Shown: positions 40,426 through 52,190, counted from the first letter of the stretch. The stretch is 64,000 bases of DNA from Neocallimastix lanati (nom. inval.) (GCA_016946835.1 JACVTC010000103.1:259001-323000), one strand, 5' to 3'. Numbers and translations are program-made. The notes: generated by a model from the letters alone, not told the origin.

Positions 40426-40856
40426 GTCATCCAGTTCTTATCCTGGGTTGTTAAGTCGTTGGCTTATCATACCAAAGGTCTCTGGATCGACCCCCACAAG
40501 TATCATATCTTCACGATTTTTCCCTTTGGGTTTTGCGTGAAAGGTTAGGGGTTAAACGATACTCAGGTAGGTATACTTTCTAAGTTTTCTATATTTCTAA
40601 CACTATTAGAATCCCATTGCGTAAGCCTTGTCTGAGAGGATTTACAGTGTCCAGCTCCTCTGGGATGGCAAGGACGCCACCTATAGTTGGCTCTGCTTTC
40701 CCTCGAGGATCGCGTAGGGTGCTTCTATATGGAGTTTCTTTGCTTATGGGGAGTTGAGAGCGTCGACGCCGTACCGGTATGGCAGTTAATCATACACCCA
40801 TATTACTATATGGGGAAGACCAAAGTCTTCAGTCTATAAAAAAAAAAAAAAAAAAA
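40426..40856 (+). mobile_element. tRNA-derived SINE-like retroelement
   Basis: A 431-base G+C-rich island with no open frame. The first 75 bases are tRNA-like: a D-arm-like TAAG-TCGTTGG-CTTA stem-loop (box A region) and, about 40 bases on, GGATCGACCCC, one mismatch from the box B consensus GGTTCGANNCC. The body is unique in this window and the element ends in 19 A residues (40838-40856). A 14-base duplication flanks it. This is the structure of a Pol III-transcribed SINE mobilised by LINE machinery. The duplication is A/T-only, which weakens it slightly. No LINE partner was seen here. Confidence 0.78.
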
Positions 40857-40869
40857 TATTAATATTAAT
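40856..40869. repeat. Target-site duplication, right side of SINE
   Basis: Exact copy of 40412-40425, overlapping the last A of the tail. Confidence 0.7.
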
Positions 40870-40878
40870 ATTATCAAT
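40870..40878. repeat. 9-bp target duplication of MITE 1, left
   Basis: ATTATCAAT, exact match to 41397-41405. It begins on the base after the SINE's right duplication. Confidence 0.85.
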
Positions 40879-41396
40879 GGGAGTATTGCATTTCGACATG
40901 TTTGATCATTTATTCATGTATTATAATGTGGCTTGTAAAAATAAATGAATAGGAATAGGGTTAAATTTATTTTTATTTTTATTTTTATTTTTTTTTATAA
41001 ATTTAATTTTAATAACATTTACAGTAAAAAAAAAAATATATATATTATAATAAATTTTATTCTATTATTTAATTAATTTAATAATAAAATATATAATTTT
41101 ATTTATTTTATTTAAATAAAATAAAATGGAAAAGGTTTTATTATTAAAATATTTAATAATAAAATATAATAATAAAATAAAATTAAAAAAAAATAAAAAT
41201 AAAATAAAATTTTTAACAGAAAACTTATTTATTCTTTTATTTATTATTTTTTTTTAGTTTTTATTTTATTTTTTTAATGCTAAAATACAATAAATAAAAT
41301 TATACGTTGAAAATAGTGGCGTATTACATATATCATACACATTGTACAAAAATTTATGATGATTATACATAAATTATGTCGAAATGCTTCACATTC
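40879..41396. mobile_element. Mutator-type MITE 1 (518 bp)
   Basis: Begins GGGAGTATTGCATTTCGACA and ends TGTCGAAATGCTTCACATTC. The ends are inverted repeats with a perfect core GCATTTCGACAT and a degenerate outermost 9 bases. The inner part is AT-rich without coding capacity. Exact 9-bp duplication on both sides, the size made by Mutator-like (MULE) transposases. The terminal core is shared with the element at 52528, which defines a family. Confidence 0.85.
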
Positions 41397-41405
41397 ATTA
41401 TCAAT
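41397..41405. repeat. 9-bp target duplication of MITE 1, right
   Basis: ATTATCAAT, exact copy of 40870-40878. Confidence 0.85.
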
Positions 41406-42251
41406 ATCTTAAAAATTAAATATTTGTTAATCTTAATGAAAAGTATGAAAGTCTCCTGATAATACAAGCCACATCTTGGTACAACTGATTGTTAAGGGAT
41501 AACTACTTTGCTTTGAGATTCAGAAATGAGGGTTGATGCCCTATGAAATCCATTATATATGCTTGTGGTAACTCATATATATTGAATGTTACACAATTTT
41601 TATTCACAATACTATATAAATATATATATATATGGTATTATGTAAAAGAAGGGCGTCATATATATATATGAAGATATATTTAAAAATCTGAAATGAAAAA
41701 AAAAAGTTAATTAATTAGCAATTCTTATTAAATATTAAAACATCTTCTGATTTTTAAATTTTATATATATTATAAAAAAAGTAATTAGTTGAATATACTA
41801 ATTAATAATAATAATTTATTAATATTATTATAGGTTTATTAATTTGGAAAAAAAAAAAAAAAACGATGCTTTAATTATTTATATTTATGTAATAATTTTG
41901 AAAAGACTATTAATAAAGAAAATAATATACTAATTGTTAGTTTATTCATATATAATAGTAGTTATTTCATAAAAATTTTTATTATTTTAGTTATATAATA
42001 TATAACTTTAGTTTAATTTTAGTTATATAATATATAACTTTAGTTTAAAAAAGTAAAGTAATACAAAATATATTGTTCATTATTAATGTCAGATGAACAT
42101 TATACATAATATATATGTTATGATATATAAAGCCTCGTTAGTATAACCTTATTCTGTATATAGCAAAATTATAGTTTAATTAAATTTTAAATTAATTTTT
42201 CTTGTTGATTTCAAATATTAAATATATGTATATATTAACATTAAAATATTA

Positions 42252-42323
<72 letters not shown>

Positions 42324-42540
42324 AAATAAATAAATAAATCTATATATAAATAAAAATATTGATGTAAAATAATTGCAATAAAATTTTAAAATAAATAAAA
42401 ATAATATTTTATTTACCATAACGTAATTTTTGATATTTTTTATAACACTTCTGTTCCTCTTTTTTTTTATTTTTATTTTTATTTTTTAATTAAAAAATTA
42501 TATTATGACAATAATAAATTTTTACTTTATTATTTTTATT
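41406..42540. other. AT-rich spacer with possible tRNA-like patch
   Basis: No gene. About 41455-41560 is G+C-richer and includes GAGGGTTGATGCCCT, a stem-loop faintly like a T-arm, but the remaining arms do not fold convincingly. A 42-base near-duplication (TTAGTTATATAATATATAAC) occurs at about 41988 and 42019. (AAAT)n spans about 42250-42338. Confidence 0.5.
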
Positions 42541-42785
42541 AGACCTTTTAGAACTGGAAAACATTCGTGGATAATATGGATTGTCTAAAAATTCTTGTTT
42601 AAATAGATTAAGAATTATGTTTAAAACTATTTATTTCAAAATAGTCTCTATGCTTCAAAAGTTATTTTTTAATTTATATTATAATTAAAATTGATAATAT
42701 TCTTATTATATTTTATTAAATGAAGAATCGGCTCATAATTATATTTTAAATATCAATTGTAAATTATATGTAATTGGATAAAAAG
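42541..42785 (+). pseudogene. Decayed aminotransferase fragment
   Basis: About 240 bases align collinearly with the middle of the array genes (equivalent to 6758-6990 in copy 1). The match begins AGACCTTTTAGAACTGGAAA against AGATCTTCCAGATCCCGAAA, passes TTGTTTAAATAGATTAAGAATT against TTGTTTAAATGGATTAAGAATT (the Schiff-base lysine and GLRIG region), and reaches AATTGTAAATTATAT against AATCGTAAATTATAT. Stops and indels fill all frames. It is far older than copies 1-6 and shows that the family has sat at this locus for a long time. Confidence 0.82.
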
Positions 42786-44183
42786 ATCCTATAATTTATC
42801 TTTGGATTGATTATTAAATTCTAAAATTTATCTATAAAATATTTTTATAATAAGAATGGGAAATATTTATGTTTCATCTTTATAATGTTTTTCTTTTATT
42901 GTAATTTAGTACTAAATTTTATCAGAAAAAAAAAAGATTAGATATATAATTTTTAATAGGGAATAATGTATATTATTTTATTATATGGAGTCTTTATTTT
43001 TAGAAATTAAATTCATTCTTCAATTATTATTATTTGATAATAATAAAAAAAAATTTTTACAGAAAAGTTTTTTTAAATAGCATATATATCCTATTTATTA
43101 ATTATATATATTTTCATCATTTTTATCAAAAATTTTGTTTCTTTATTAATTATTATTCTTAAAATAAAATAACTTTAAAAACTTAATATCTTAAAAATTA
43201 TATATAATAAACATAAATAATCAATTATTAGATAAATTAATAATATTAATTAATATCTCATATTTATTTTGTACTTTTTTTAAAAAATATATATATATTA
43301 TTTTTATATTTGGAAAATTTATTTATTAAAATAATATTTAAAAAATAAAAAAAAAAAGGTCCATAATAAGTATAAAAGTTATTATATATTTTTATTATTA
43401 ATTTTATTAGTAATTAAAATTATTTCTGTATAAAATATCTATTTAATAAAAATGAAAAAAAAAAAAAAAAAAAAATTAATCAATTGATTATTATATGATA
43501 AAATCCTTATTAAATTTATAGATATTAATTTTATTATTACTTTCTAATTATTTAATATATAATTGAAAAATTTTTATGATTAGATAAAATTTTGTTTATT
43601 TAGAATTTAATTTTTAAAAGATTAAAAGGTCCAATGATCAATCACGAGCTTAAAAAAAAATTTGGTTAAAATGTATAAATGCATATTAAAGTGAAATAAA
43701 ATATTTATTTATAAGTTTATATTAATAATATTTTTATACGTATTATCAAATATTTTAGATAAGCAATACACTAACATAATTATTTATGAATTTATGAGCT
43801 TAATTTAGAGTGGATATATAATATTATGAAGTAATTTATTGTTATTATAAAAATTTGAATTTTGAAATTTTGTATAAAAGCAAAAAAAATTTTTCTTTCA
43901 ATTTTATTTTTCATCAATAAAATATTTTAAATTTTTTTAATATATAGAAATATATTAATAAAAAAAAAAGATTAAATGTTAGGCTTATATAATAAAAAGG
44001 ATATTAAAAATTATATTAAAAGTAAAATTAATATTAAAATATATTTATTAAGTAAAGCTATTCATATAAAATTATTATTTGATAAAAAGATATTATAAAA
44101 ATATTATAAAAGTAATTTTAATATAATTTGAATTAAAGTGTTTTTTTTTAGTTTAAGAAAAAAGAGAAAAGTAGAAAAAAAAA
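42786..44183. other. Intergenic DNA and 5' flank of copy 8
   Basis: No gene seen. From about 43560 on it is similar to 47500-48324, the 5' flank of copy 9. Includes the shared stretch TAAGTAAAGCTAT and a GATAAAAAGATATTATAAAA motif present once here and amplified before copy 9. Confidence 0.6.
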
Positions 44184-45791
44184 ATGACATTGACAACTTC
44201 ATCTTTAGAATCTGTTACTCTTTCTAATCGAAAGAGAAGAATCTTTTCATCTATTGACCATCCTTCTAATTTACATAAGGATATCATTCCAAAAATTAAA
44301 AAGGGAAGATTTATTAATGAAAAAGATGATAGAATTTTTAAAAAGTCATCAAATGAAGATAAAGATTTTAAAATTCCAATTATTGAAAAGAATAATAAGA
44401 AATCCAAAATAACTACTTCTTCTCATATTCCTACAGAAGGTTCAAAATTATCAAAGAGAGCCTTAGAAATTCAAAAAGAAGAATTCTTTTTAAGTAAAGG
44501 AATTGTTATTGCTCGAAATAATAAATATCATCCAGAAAGCAATCCAAATGGAATCATTAATCTTGGAACCGCAGAAAATAAATTGAATAATGCAGAAATA
44601 TTAAGTAAAATTAATGATCCAAAAGTTTCCTGTATTACAGCCGAACAATTACTTTATGGTCCAAATCCGGGATCAGATAAATTACGATCAGAAATTGCTA
44701 AATTATTAAATCGTCATTTCCATCCTAAAATTGCATTAAATAAAGAAAATATTTGTGTTGGTAATGGATGTGCACCACTTCTTAATTTATATGGTGAAGC
44801 TTTATTTGATGCAGGTGATGCGTTTTTAGTTCCAGGACCATTTTATGGAGGATTTGAAGCAGATATTAAATATGGAGCAAGAGCGTATCCCATTCCTGTT
44901 CAACATGAAGAAGGAGATTATTTGAAAGTTAGTGAAGCGTCATTAGAAAAAGCATTAATAAATGCAAATAGACCAGTTAAAGGAATTATTATTTCTAATC
45001 CAAATAATCCATTTGGACGAAGTTACAGTGCTGAACAACTTCTTCTTTTCTGTAATTTTGCCAAGCGTCATGGTCTTTTCGTTATTTGTGATGAAATATA
45101 TGGACTTTCAACATGGAAAAATATTGTTTCAGAAAATATTGAAGAAGGTAAAAGTATTGAATATTATGAATGTCATTGTTCACAATGTCAAGATAATAAA
45201 AGTATTAAAAGAATTGAAAGTAATATTGATGGAGAAAGTAATAAATTCACATCAATATTTTCATTAGATCTTCCAGATCCTTTAAATACTCATGGATTAT
45301 GGGGATTTTCTAAAGATTTTTGTTTAAATGGATTAAGAATTGGAATCACTATTTCATATTCTAAAACGGTTATATCAGCTATTCAAAAACTTTATTTCTT
45401 AACCTGTATTCCAACAAATATTGATAATATTCTTGTTCATATGTTATCTGATGAAAAATGGACCGATAATTTCATTTTGAATAATAATCATAAATTATAT
45501 AAGAACTACAGTCATTTAACTAATTCTTTAAATGCACATGATATTCCGTATGTTAAAGGCGATTCTGGATTCTTTATTTATATTGATCTTCATCAAGCAA
45601 GAATAGATGAATATGAATTATGGATGAAATTATTAGAAGGAGGAATATATATTTCACCAAGTCAAGCATTTTTCAGTGAAAATAATTATTTTGAAAGAAA
45701 TTGGTTCCGAATATATTTTGCTATTGAAGCTAAAGAACTTGATTTATCATTAGATAGATTATATAAAGTTTTAAAATCTATTAAAAATTAA
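44184..45791 (+). CDS. ACC-synthase-like PLP aminotransferase, copy 8 (divergent)
   Basis: 535 residues with a distinct N-terminal extension of about 85 residues rich in Lys, Ser and Asp (starts MTLTTSSLESVTLSNRKRRI, with a basic KIKKGRF patch), possibly a regulatory or localisation tail; no signal peptide. The core aligns with offset +32: Schiff-base Lys377, Arg509, LGTAENKL and CDEIYG all kept, so it should be active. Other changes: GNGCAPLLNLYGEALF, YYECHCSQC with the same cysteine trio, and IYFAIEAKELDLSLDRL at the C-terminus. No intron. It is the intact member of a tandem pair with copy 9 (ATG-to-ATG distance 4141 bases). Confidence 0.92.
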   Translation: MTLTTSSLESVTLSNRKRRIFSSIDHPSNLHKDIIPKIKKGRFINEKDDRIFKKSSNEDKDFKIPIIEKNNKKSKITTSSHIPTEGSKLSKRALEIQKEEFFLSKGIVIARNNKYHPESNPNGIINLGTAENKLNNAEILSKINDPKVSCITAEQLLYGPNPGSDKLRSEIAKLLNRHFHPKIALNKENICVGNGCAPLLNLYGEALFDAGDAFLVPGPFYGGFEADIKYGARAYPIPVQHEEGDYLKVSEASLEKALINANRPVKGIIISNPNNPFGRSYSAEQLLLFCNFAKRHGLFVICDEIYGLSTWKNIVSENIEEGKSIEYYECHCSQCQDNKSIKRIESNIDGESNKFTSIFSLDLPDPLNTHGLWGFSKDFCLNGLRIGITISYSKTVISAIQKLYFLTCIPTNIDNILVHMLSDEKWTDNFILNNNHKLYKNYSHLTNSLNAHDIPYVKGDSGFFIYIDLHQARIDEYELWMKLLEGGIYISPSQAFFSENNYFERNWFRIYFAIEAKELDLSLDRLYKVLKSIKN

Positions 45792-46313
45792 AATTAATAT
45801 TATTAAATAATAAATTTAAATTTCTATAATATAAAATGCACTTTTTTAGATAACTCCTAATTATATTAATAATACTATTTTTATAATTATTCAATTAAAA
45901 TCAAATTATATTTTTCAATATTCAAATATTTTATAATAAATTCAAATTATGTAGTTTTTTTCTGTTTGTGAGAAGTATATATCAAAATTTGTAAATATAT
46001 AATTAAAATTAATAATAAAGTAAAAATAAATAAATAAAAAAATACATAAATAAATATATATATATATATAAATGAATAAATAAAAAAGGTATCATTTTTA
46101 TTTATATATTTATATATTTTTTTAATTTAATATTTGTATATGTTATTTAATTATAATTAATTTTGATTTATTTATTGTTTATTATTAATTAATTACAAGT
46201 CTTTATAGATGTTATTTATTGCTTATTATTTATATTTTTTATATATGTTTTTATATTAATAATTATAATTTTATAAGTAATTAAATTATTTTAAATTTAT
46301 ATATAAAGAAATA

Positions 46314-46379
<66 letters not shown>

Positions 46380-48239
46380 AAGATTATATTTCATTAGATA
46401 AATATATATAATTAGATATTCTATTTATATTTAATAAACATAAATATTGACAAAAATATTTTGTAAATAATAGTTTGTATTATAAGTATAAAATAAAAAA
46501 TTAATAATTTTATTTATTCAAAATTCTTATATATGAAATTTTGTAATGAAAATGTAATGAAAAATTTAAATAAAATGAAATAAAATTACATGTTGGACTT
46601 AATTTTCATTATGTTTATTAAGTTATATATATATATATATATATATAAATATATAAAAATACATAATATAAACTATTAATAATGAAGTAATCATTAATTT
46701 ATTAGTGAAATTTACATTTAAATATTACTAAATATATAATTTTTATATTATATATTATAATTAAAATACATTATTAAGTTAATAATATTTTGTTTTATTT
46801 ATTTATATCATTAAATATCTTTATTATAAAAATAAAAGAAATATTAATGTAACTCATTATTAAAGTTTCCTTTATCTTATATTAAGTTTATATATATAAT
46901 AAATAATAGTAATAAAAAAAAAGAAAGAAAAAAGATATAAATTTAAATCATAAGATATTTAAATAATGATCAATGGATATAATACTATTATCTATATTCC
47001 TATTTTTAGAAAATATGTAGTCTTTCTAAATCTATATTTTCATTTATTATAGAATTTTTCAATAAAATAAGCTTATATCCTTTTATGTTAATAAAAAATA
47101 TTATATAATTAAATATAGCCAATAACTATTAATATTGAGATAAAAAAACCAATTTTTTTTTTTTTTTTTTTTATTAATAAATCATATTTATCTTTTATCA
47201 TTGAGAAAAAATTAAACTTTTTATAATTAATAAGGAAAAATTAAAATATAAATCTTTATCTGTCAAAAAAAAAAAAAAAAAAAAAAAATATTGATTTAAA
47301 TTATTAAAATAAAATTTTTAATATTTAAAATTATTAAAAATTTCTGTATTTTCTGTTAAAATGTTAACTATATATAGTAACGAAAATAATATATAAAATT
47401 ATTTTATAAAAATAAATCGTTACACGATAAAAGTCTTTGATATGCTAATATTATATTATAATTTTAATTATATTTTTTTTTTCTATAATTAAAATTTTTT
47501 AGTTATGATAAGATAAAATTTTTAAATTTTCAATATTAAATTTTTTAGAGATACGGATTAATGATTAATCATGAGTTGAAAAATTTAGTTTAATTCATTA
47601 ATAATTAATTTAAAATTTTCTTAATTAATAATATTTATTTTTAAACTATTAAATATTAAAGATAGGTAATATCTTTATAATAAAAATAAGACTATTTAAA
47701 TTTATATATGAAAAGTTCATTCATTTTTTAAGATTAAAATATAAAAATTTTATTTAAAATATATTTGAAAAAATTTGTATAAAAGCAGAGATATTTTTCC
47801 TTAAAATTTATTTTTCATTAATATAATATTTTTCATTAATAAAATATTTGTAATTATTTTTAAATATTTAAATTTAGATTAAGAAAACAATTAAATGATT
47901 GGTTTACATAATAAAAACGATATTAATAATAATATTAAAAATAAAATTAATATTAAAATATATTTTTTAAGTAAAGCTATAAATATAAAATTATTATTTG
48001 ATAAAAAGATATTATAAAAAGATAATATAAAAAGATATTATAAAAAGATATTATAAAGATATTATATAAAAAGATATTATAAAAAGATATTATAAAAAGA
48101 TATTATATAAAAAGATATTATAAAAGTATTATAAAAGTAATTTTAATTTTTTAATAAATTTTTTTTTTTGTAAAAATATATTAGTAAATCATAAAAAAAT
48201 TACAAAAAATAAAATAAAATAAATAATTTGAATTAAAGT

Positions 48240-48274
<35 letters not shown>

Positions 48275-48324
48275 TTTTTTTATTTTTTTTAGTTTAAGAA
48301 AAAAGTAGAAAAGTTGAAAAAAAA
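45792..48324. other. Spacer of tandem copies 8/9 with duplicated 5' flank
   Basis: No gene seen. It contains (AT)n at about 46311-46345 followed by (TTA)n to 46378, poly-A at about 47266-47288, and from about 47500 the duplicated upstream region of copy 8. A poly-T run of 30 bases at about 48241-48270 lies about 55 bases before the copy 9 ATG. Confidence 0.6.
48000..48130. repeat. AAAAAGATATTAT minisatellite upstream of copy 9
   Basis: About nine imperfect repeats of a 13-16-base unit. The same position before copy 8 (about 44079-44110) has one to two units, so the array expanded after the tandem duplication. Confidence 0.8.
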
Positions 48325-49779
48325 ATGACATCAACAACTTCATCTTTAGAATCTGTTACTCTTTCTAACCGAAAGAGAAAGATATTTTCAGCTATTGACC
48401 ATCCTTCTAATTTACATAAGGATATCATTCCAAAAATTAAAAAGGGAAGATTTATTAATGAAAAAGATGATAGAATTTTTAAAAAGTCATCAAATGAAGA
48501 TAAAGATTTTAAAATTCCAATTATTGAAAAGAATAATAAGAAATCCAAAATAACTACTTCTTCTCATATTCCTACAGAAGGTTCAAAATTATCAAAGAGA
48601 GCCATAGAAATTCAAAAAGAAGATTTCTTTTTAAGTAAAGGAATTGCTATTGCTCGAAATAATAAATATCATCCAGAAAGCAATCCAAATGGAATCATTA
48701 ATCTTGGAACCGCAGAAAATAAATTGAATAATGCAGAAATATTAAGTAAAATTAATGATCCAAAAGTTTCCTGTATTACAGCCGAACAATTACTTTATGG
48801 TCCAAATCCGGGATCAGATAAACTACGATCAGAAATTGCTAAATTATTAAATCGTCATTTCCATCCTAAAATTGCATTAAATAAACAAAATATTTGTGTT
48901 GGTAATGGATGTGTACCACTTCTTAATTTATATGGTGAAGCTTTATTTGATGCAGGTGATGCGTTTTTAGTTCCAGGACCATTTTATGGAGGATTTGAAG
49001 CAGATATTAAATATGGAGCAAGAGCGTATCCCATTCCTGTTCAACATGAAGAAGGAGATTATTTGAAAGTTAGTGAAGCGTCATTAGAAAAAGCATTAAT
49101 AAATGCAAATAGACCAGTTAAAGGAATTATTATTTCTAACCCAAATAATCCATTTGGACGAAGTTACAGTGCTGAACAACTTCTTCTTTTCTGTAATTTT
49201 GCCAAGCGTCATGGTCTTTTCGTTATTTGTGATGAAATATATGGACTTTCAACATGGAAAAATATTGTTTCAGAAAATATTGAAGAAGGTAAAAGTATTG
49301 AATATTATGAATGTCATTGTTCACAATGTCAAGATAATAAAAGTATTAAAAGAATTGAAAGTAATATTGATGGAGAAAGTAATAAATTCTCATCAATATT
49401 TTCATTAGATCTTCCAGATCCTTTAAATACTCATGGATTATGGGGATTTTCTAAAGATTTTTGTTTAAATGGATTAAGAATTGGAATCACAATTTCATAT
49501 TCTAAAACGGTTATGTTAGCTATTCAAAAACTTTGTTTCTTAACCTGTATTCCAACAAATATTGATAATATTCTTGTTCATATGTTATCTGATGAAAAAT
49601 GGACTGATAATTTCATTTTGAATAATAATCGTAAATTATATAAGAACTACAGTCATTTAACTAATTCTTTAAATGCACATGGTATTCCGTATGTTAAAGG
49701 CGATTCTGGATTCTTTATTTATATTGATCTTCATCAAGCAAGAATAGATGAATATATATATATATACAATTTTTTTTAA
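48325..49779 (+). pseudogene. C-terminally truncated aminotransferase, copy 9
   Basis: The open frame of 484 codons is about 97% identical to copy 8 up to Tyr477 (RIDEY, base about 49755), then runs into an (AT)n tract and ends after seven unrelated residues. The missing 58 residues include the strand with the substrate-carboxylate arginine (Arg509 in copy 8) and the last helix of the small domain. Lys377 and the PLP site remain, so PLP could bind, but normal catalysis is unlikely. Nothing resembling the lost end follows downstream. No other stops or frameshifts, so the truncation is recent or the fragment is still selected. Confidence 0.85.
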
Positions 49780-50441
49780 TTAATATATATTGAAATTCTC
49801 AATTAAAGATAAATATATTTATGTTACATCATAAATAATTGATAAATATAATGAATTAATTATTTTTATTTGTTCAATTTTAAATTTTTATTATATTAAA
49901 TATTATATAAGTTTTATGTGAAAATATTTCTATTTTTTATTGTTTTATTGTTTTTTTATTTTATTATTTTTTGAATATAAAATTTTATAATATACAGTAC
50001 TCAATTTTATTAGATTTATAATATATTTATATATATTATAAAAAAAAAAATAAATTAAAAAAAAAAATAATTGAATATTGACTTAAAATTTATTATATGT
50101 ATTATATATATAAAAAAGAAAAAAAAAATCTATGAGATTTAAATAATAATATATTATACATAATAGTATCATTACATTATTAGATGATATAAATAATTAT
50201 ATTGAAAAATAAATTATTTTAATTAAAATTTAACTTTATTTAATTTCAACATATTTAATATATAATAAAAAAAAAAAAAAAAAAAAACTATATAATAAAT
50301 AAATGAAATAAAAGTTTATTAAAAAAGAAAAAATATTAATAAATTAAGAGTGTCTCATTTGATTCAATATTTTTTAAAAAAATAATTAAATACAATTAAA
50401 CAGCATACATATAAATAAAATAATACTATTTATTCTATTAG
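49780..50441. other. AT-rich intergenic DNA
   Basis: Poly-A runs and short AT repeats only; poly-A at about 50269-50287. No gene seen. Confidence 0.6.
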
Positions 50442-51765
50442 AATGACGAATGACAGAAAGTATTAAAGCCACCAAAGATTTGTTAATCAGATAATTATAG
50501 ATTATGGTTAATAGAGATGAATCTTCTACTAACCATTAGAGAAGTTGATGACTATGTATATGAAGAAAAAATAAAATTTTTGGAGAAATTGAAGATAGAA
50601 AAAAAAAGTGTTGAAGAATCATATATAAATTAAAAGGAGTAATAATTTATTCTAGGCAAAGGAGGTAACAAAATATATGATAAAACTATTGCTAAGTATC
50701 TGATAAGCAACAGAATATCTGATGAAATAAAATCAAAAATGGACTTCTAAAATTCAACCGCCTATCTGATATGAAAAATAATGAAATAAATAAAATACCA
50801 AATCTGATGAAGAAAGATAAATTTAACTAAAAAAGCAACTGGAAGAAAAGAAGTACAATAAAGACGGCTATAGATTTAATTTATATAATAATTTCCAAAG
50901 TGATTATAATGAGCAATTAAATTTAAATAGTTTGTAATAATAATAATTATGAAATTAATAATAATTTAAATAAATTAAATCAATTATAAACAATCCAATG
51001 TTAAAAAATGGTGAATTTAACAAACCTAAAATTAATATAAATGAACATAATGAAGAAATCGGATATATTTTAATATTACCGATATCGGTCAAGTTGATAC
51101 CATTTTTGATATCCAATTTTGGAAAGAAAAAGATGTGTATGTATTATACCAACAAAATTATTTAGAAAATGTATTAAATAAATTTGATATTCAAAAATAC
51201 AAAATAGTCAACAATATGATACCTGAAGAAAAAGAAGAATTTAATGGAAAAATTTAAATGTAACTAGGAACCAACAAACAATAGGCAGTCTATAATACCT
51301 TATTGCATGTACTCTACCGAATATATTGTTCCCAATAAATAAGACTTTACAAAAGGCAAAATACCCAATATATGAATACGGACTAATTTATTAAAAATAT
51401 ATAAATATATTAAGGGCAAGCAAAATTATGATTTAAAATTTGTAAAGAATATAAAATTAAATGTATATACAGAGAAAAAAAAAAACTCATAGATCAACAA
51501 CTGATTTCGTTTTTCAAATGAGTACAAGACCTACCTCATGGTACTCAAAATTACAGCATTCTATTTTTATTTCTACTGGTGAAAGTGAATACTATGGGAT
51601 AGAAGAATGTTCAAAACAATGTGTATGGAACAGAAATATCTCTTAAATTTTAATTGTGATTGTATATCAATAAATGTGGACAATAAAGTTGCAAATTATA
51701 ATAGTGAAAACAAAACAATAAATTCAAAATCCAGACATACAGATGTAAAATATCCTCATTCAGTA
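50442..51765 (+). pseudogene. Ty1/copia retrotransposon relic (Gag and RT/RNase H pieces)
   Basis: Degenerate but readable in order. Gag-like reading near 50480-50590 (REVDDYVYEEKIKFLEK). Pol pieces: RT C-terminal part at about 51136-51255 (VLYQQNYLENVLNKFDIQKY, like the copia QxxYIxxILxxF stretch). Then QQTIGSL...YLIACTLPNILF at about 51270-51330, matching the copia AIGSLxYLxxxTRPDI block. Then RNase H at 51495-51640 (DFVFQMSTRPTSWYSKLQHS and STGESEYYGIEE, the copia ISWxSKxQxxVxxSTxEAEY motif). Finally a frame-shifted RHTDVKY at about 51735, matching KHIDIKY near the family's C-terminus. Most of Pol (protease, integrase, early RT) is missing; stops and frameshifts are many. No LTRs identified. 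Confidence 0.82.
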
Positions 51766-52190
51766 AAAACACGTTTATTATTAATTTCAATATCGTAATA
51801 AAATGCTTTTACTGAATCAGTAATTCCTTTAATTTTGCTTGATCCATCACTTAGCATAGAACAATAAGTAAACAATATATAAGCTTGATCATAAAATGTA
51901 CAATTATCAGGATTATCAAATTTATCATCATTTAAATTAATTTCATAATTTAATTTTTCATTTTTATAATAGTAATTATCTAAAATATCATCTCTAATAA
52001 AAATTCCCTCTCCATCTCTCCATAATGTGTACCACGAATATATATATATATTTTTACAATTCTCTGCAACTAAATAGGCTTTCTTATCAAGAGATAGAGA
52101 TAAATTTAATTCCAGAAATTTATCTCTATCTCTTTAACATAACATATAATTGATTAATGTAATAGAAATAATAATAAATAATAATTTCAT
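51756..52190 (-). pseudogene. Broken gene for a small secreted protein
   Basis: From an ATG at 52190 a signal peptide reads MKLLFIIISITLINYMLC, then TAA at codon 19. The same frame then continues open for 125 codons to TGA at 51756-51758, with an Asp/Tyr/Asn-rich secreted-type sequence including SWYTLWRDGEGIFIRDDIL and four cysteines after the stop. Directly after the stop codon lies a 46-base perfect hairpin. The 3' end meets the copia relic, so it may be truncated. Small secreted proteins are common in gut fungi; I recognise no specific family. It could still be expressed from a different start if an intron removes the stop, but no good GT-AG pair is visible. Confidence 0.55.
52089..52134. 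repeat. Perfect hairpin, 19-bp arms, 8-base loop
   Basis: AAGAGATAGAGATAAATTT followed by AATTCCAG and the exact reverse complement. It sits within the secreted-protein relic just after its nonsense codon. Confidence 0.9.

Noticed and set aside
41455-41560. Possible tRNA or second SINE head
   Set aside because: Only a T-arm-like hairpin; box A and acceptor stem are not convincing and there is no poly-A tail or target duplication.
51461-51798. Two separate small genes on the plus strand
   Set aside because: Both are pieces of a copia RNase H domain in different frames.
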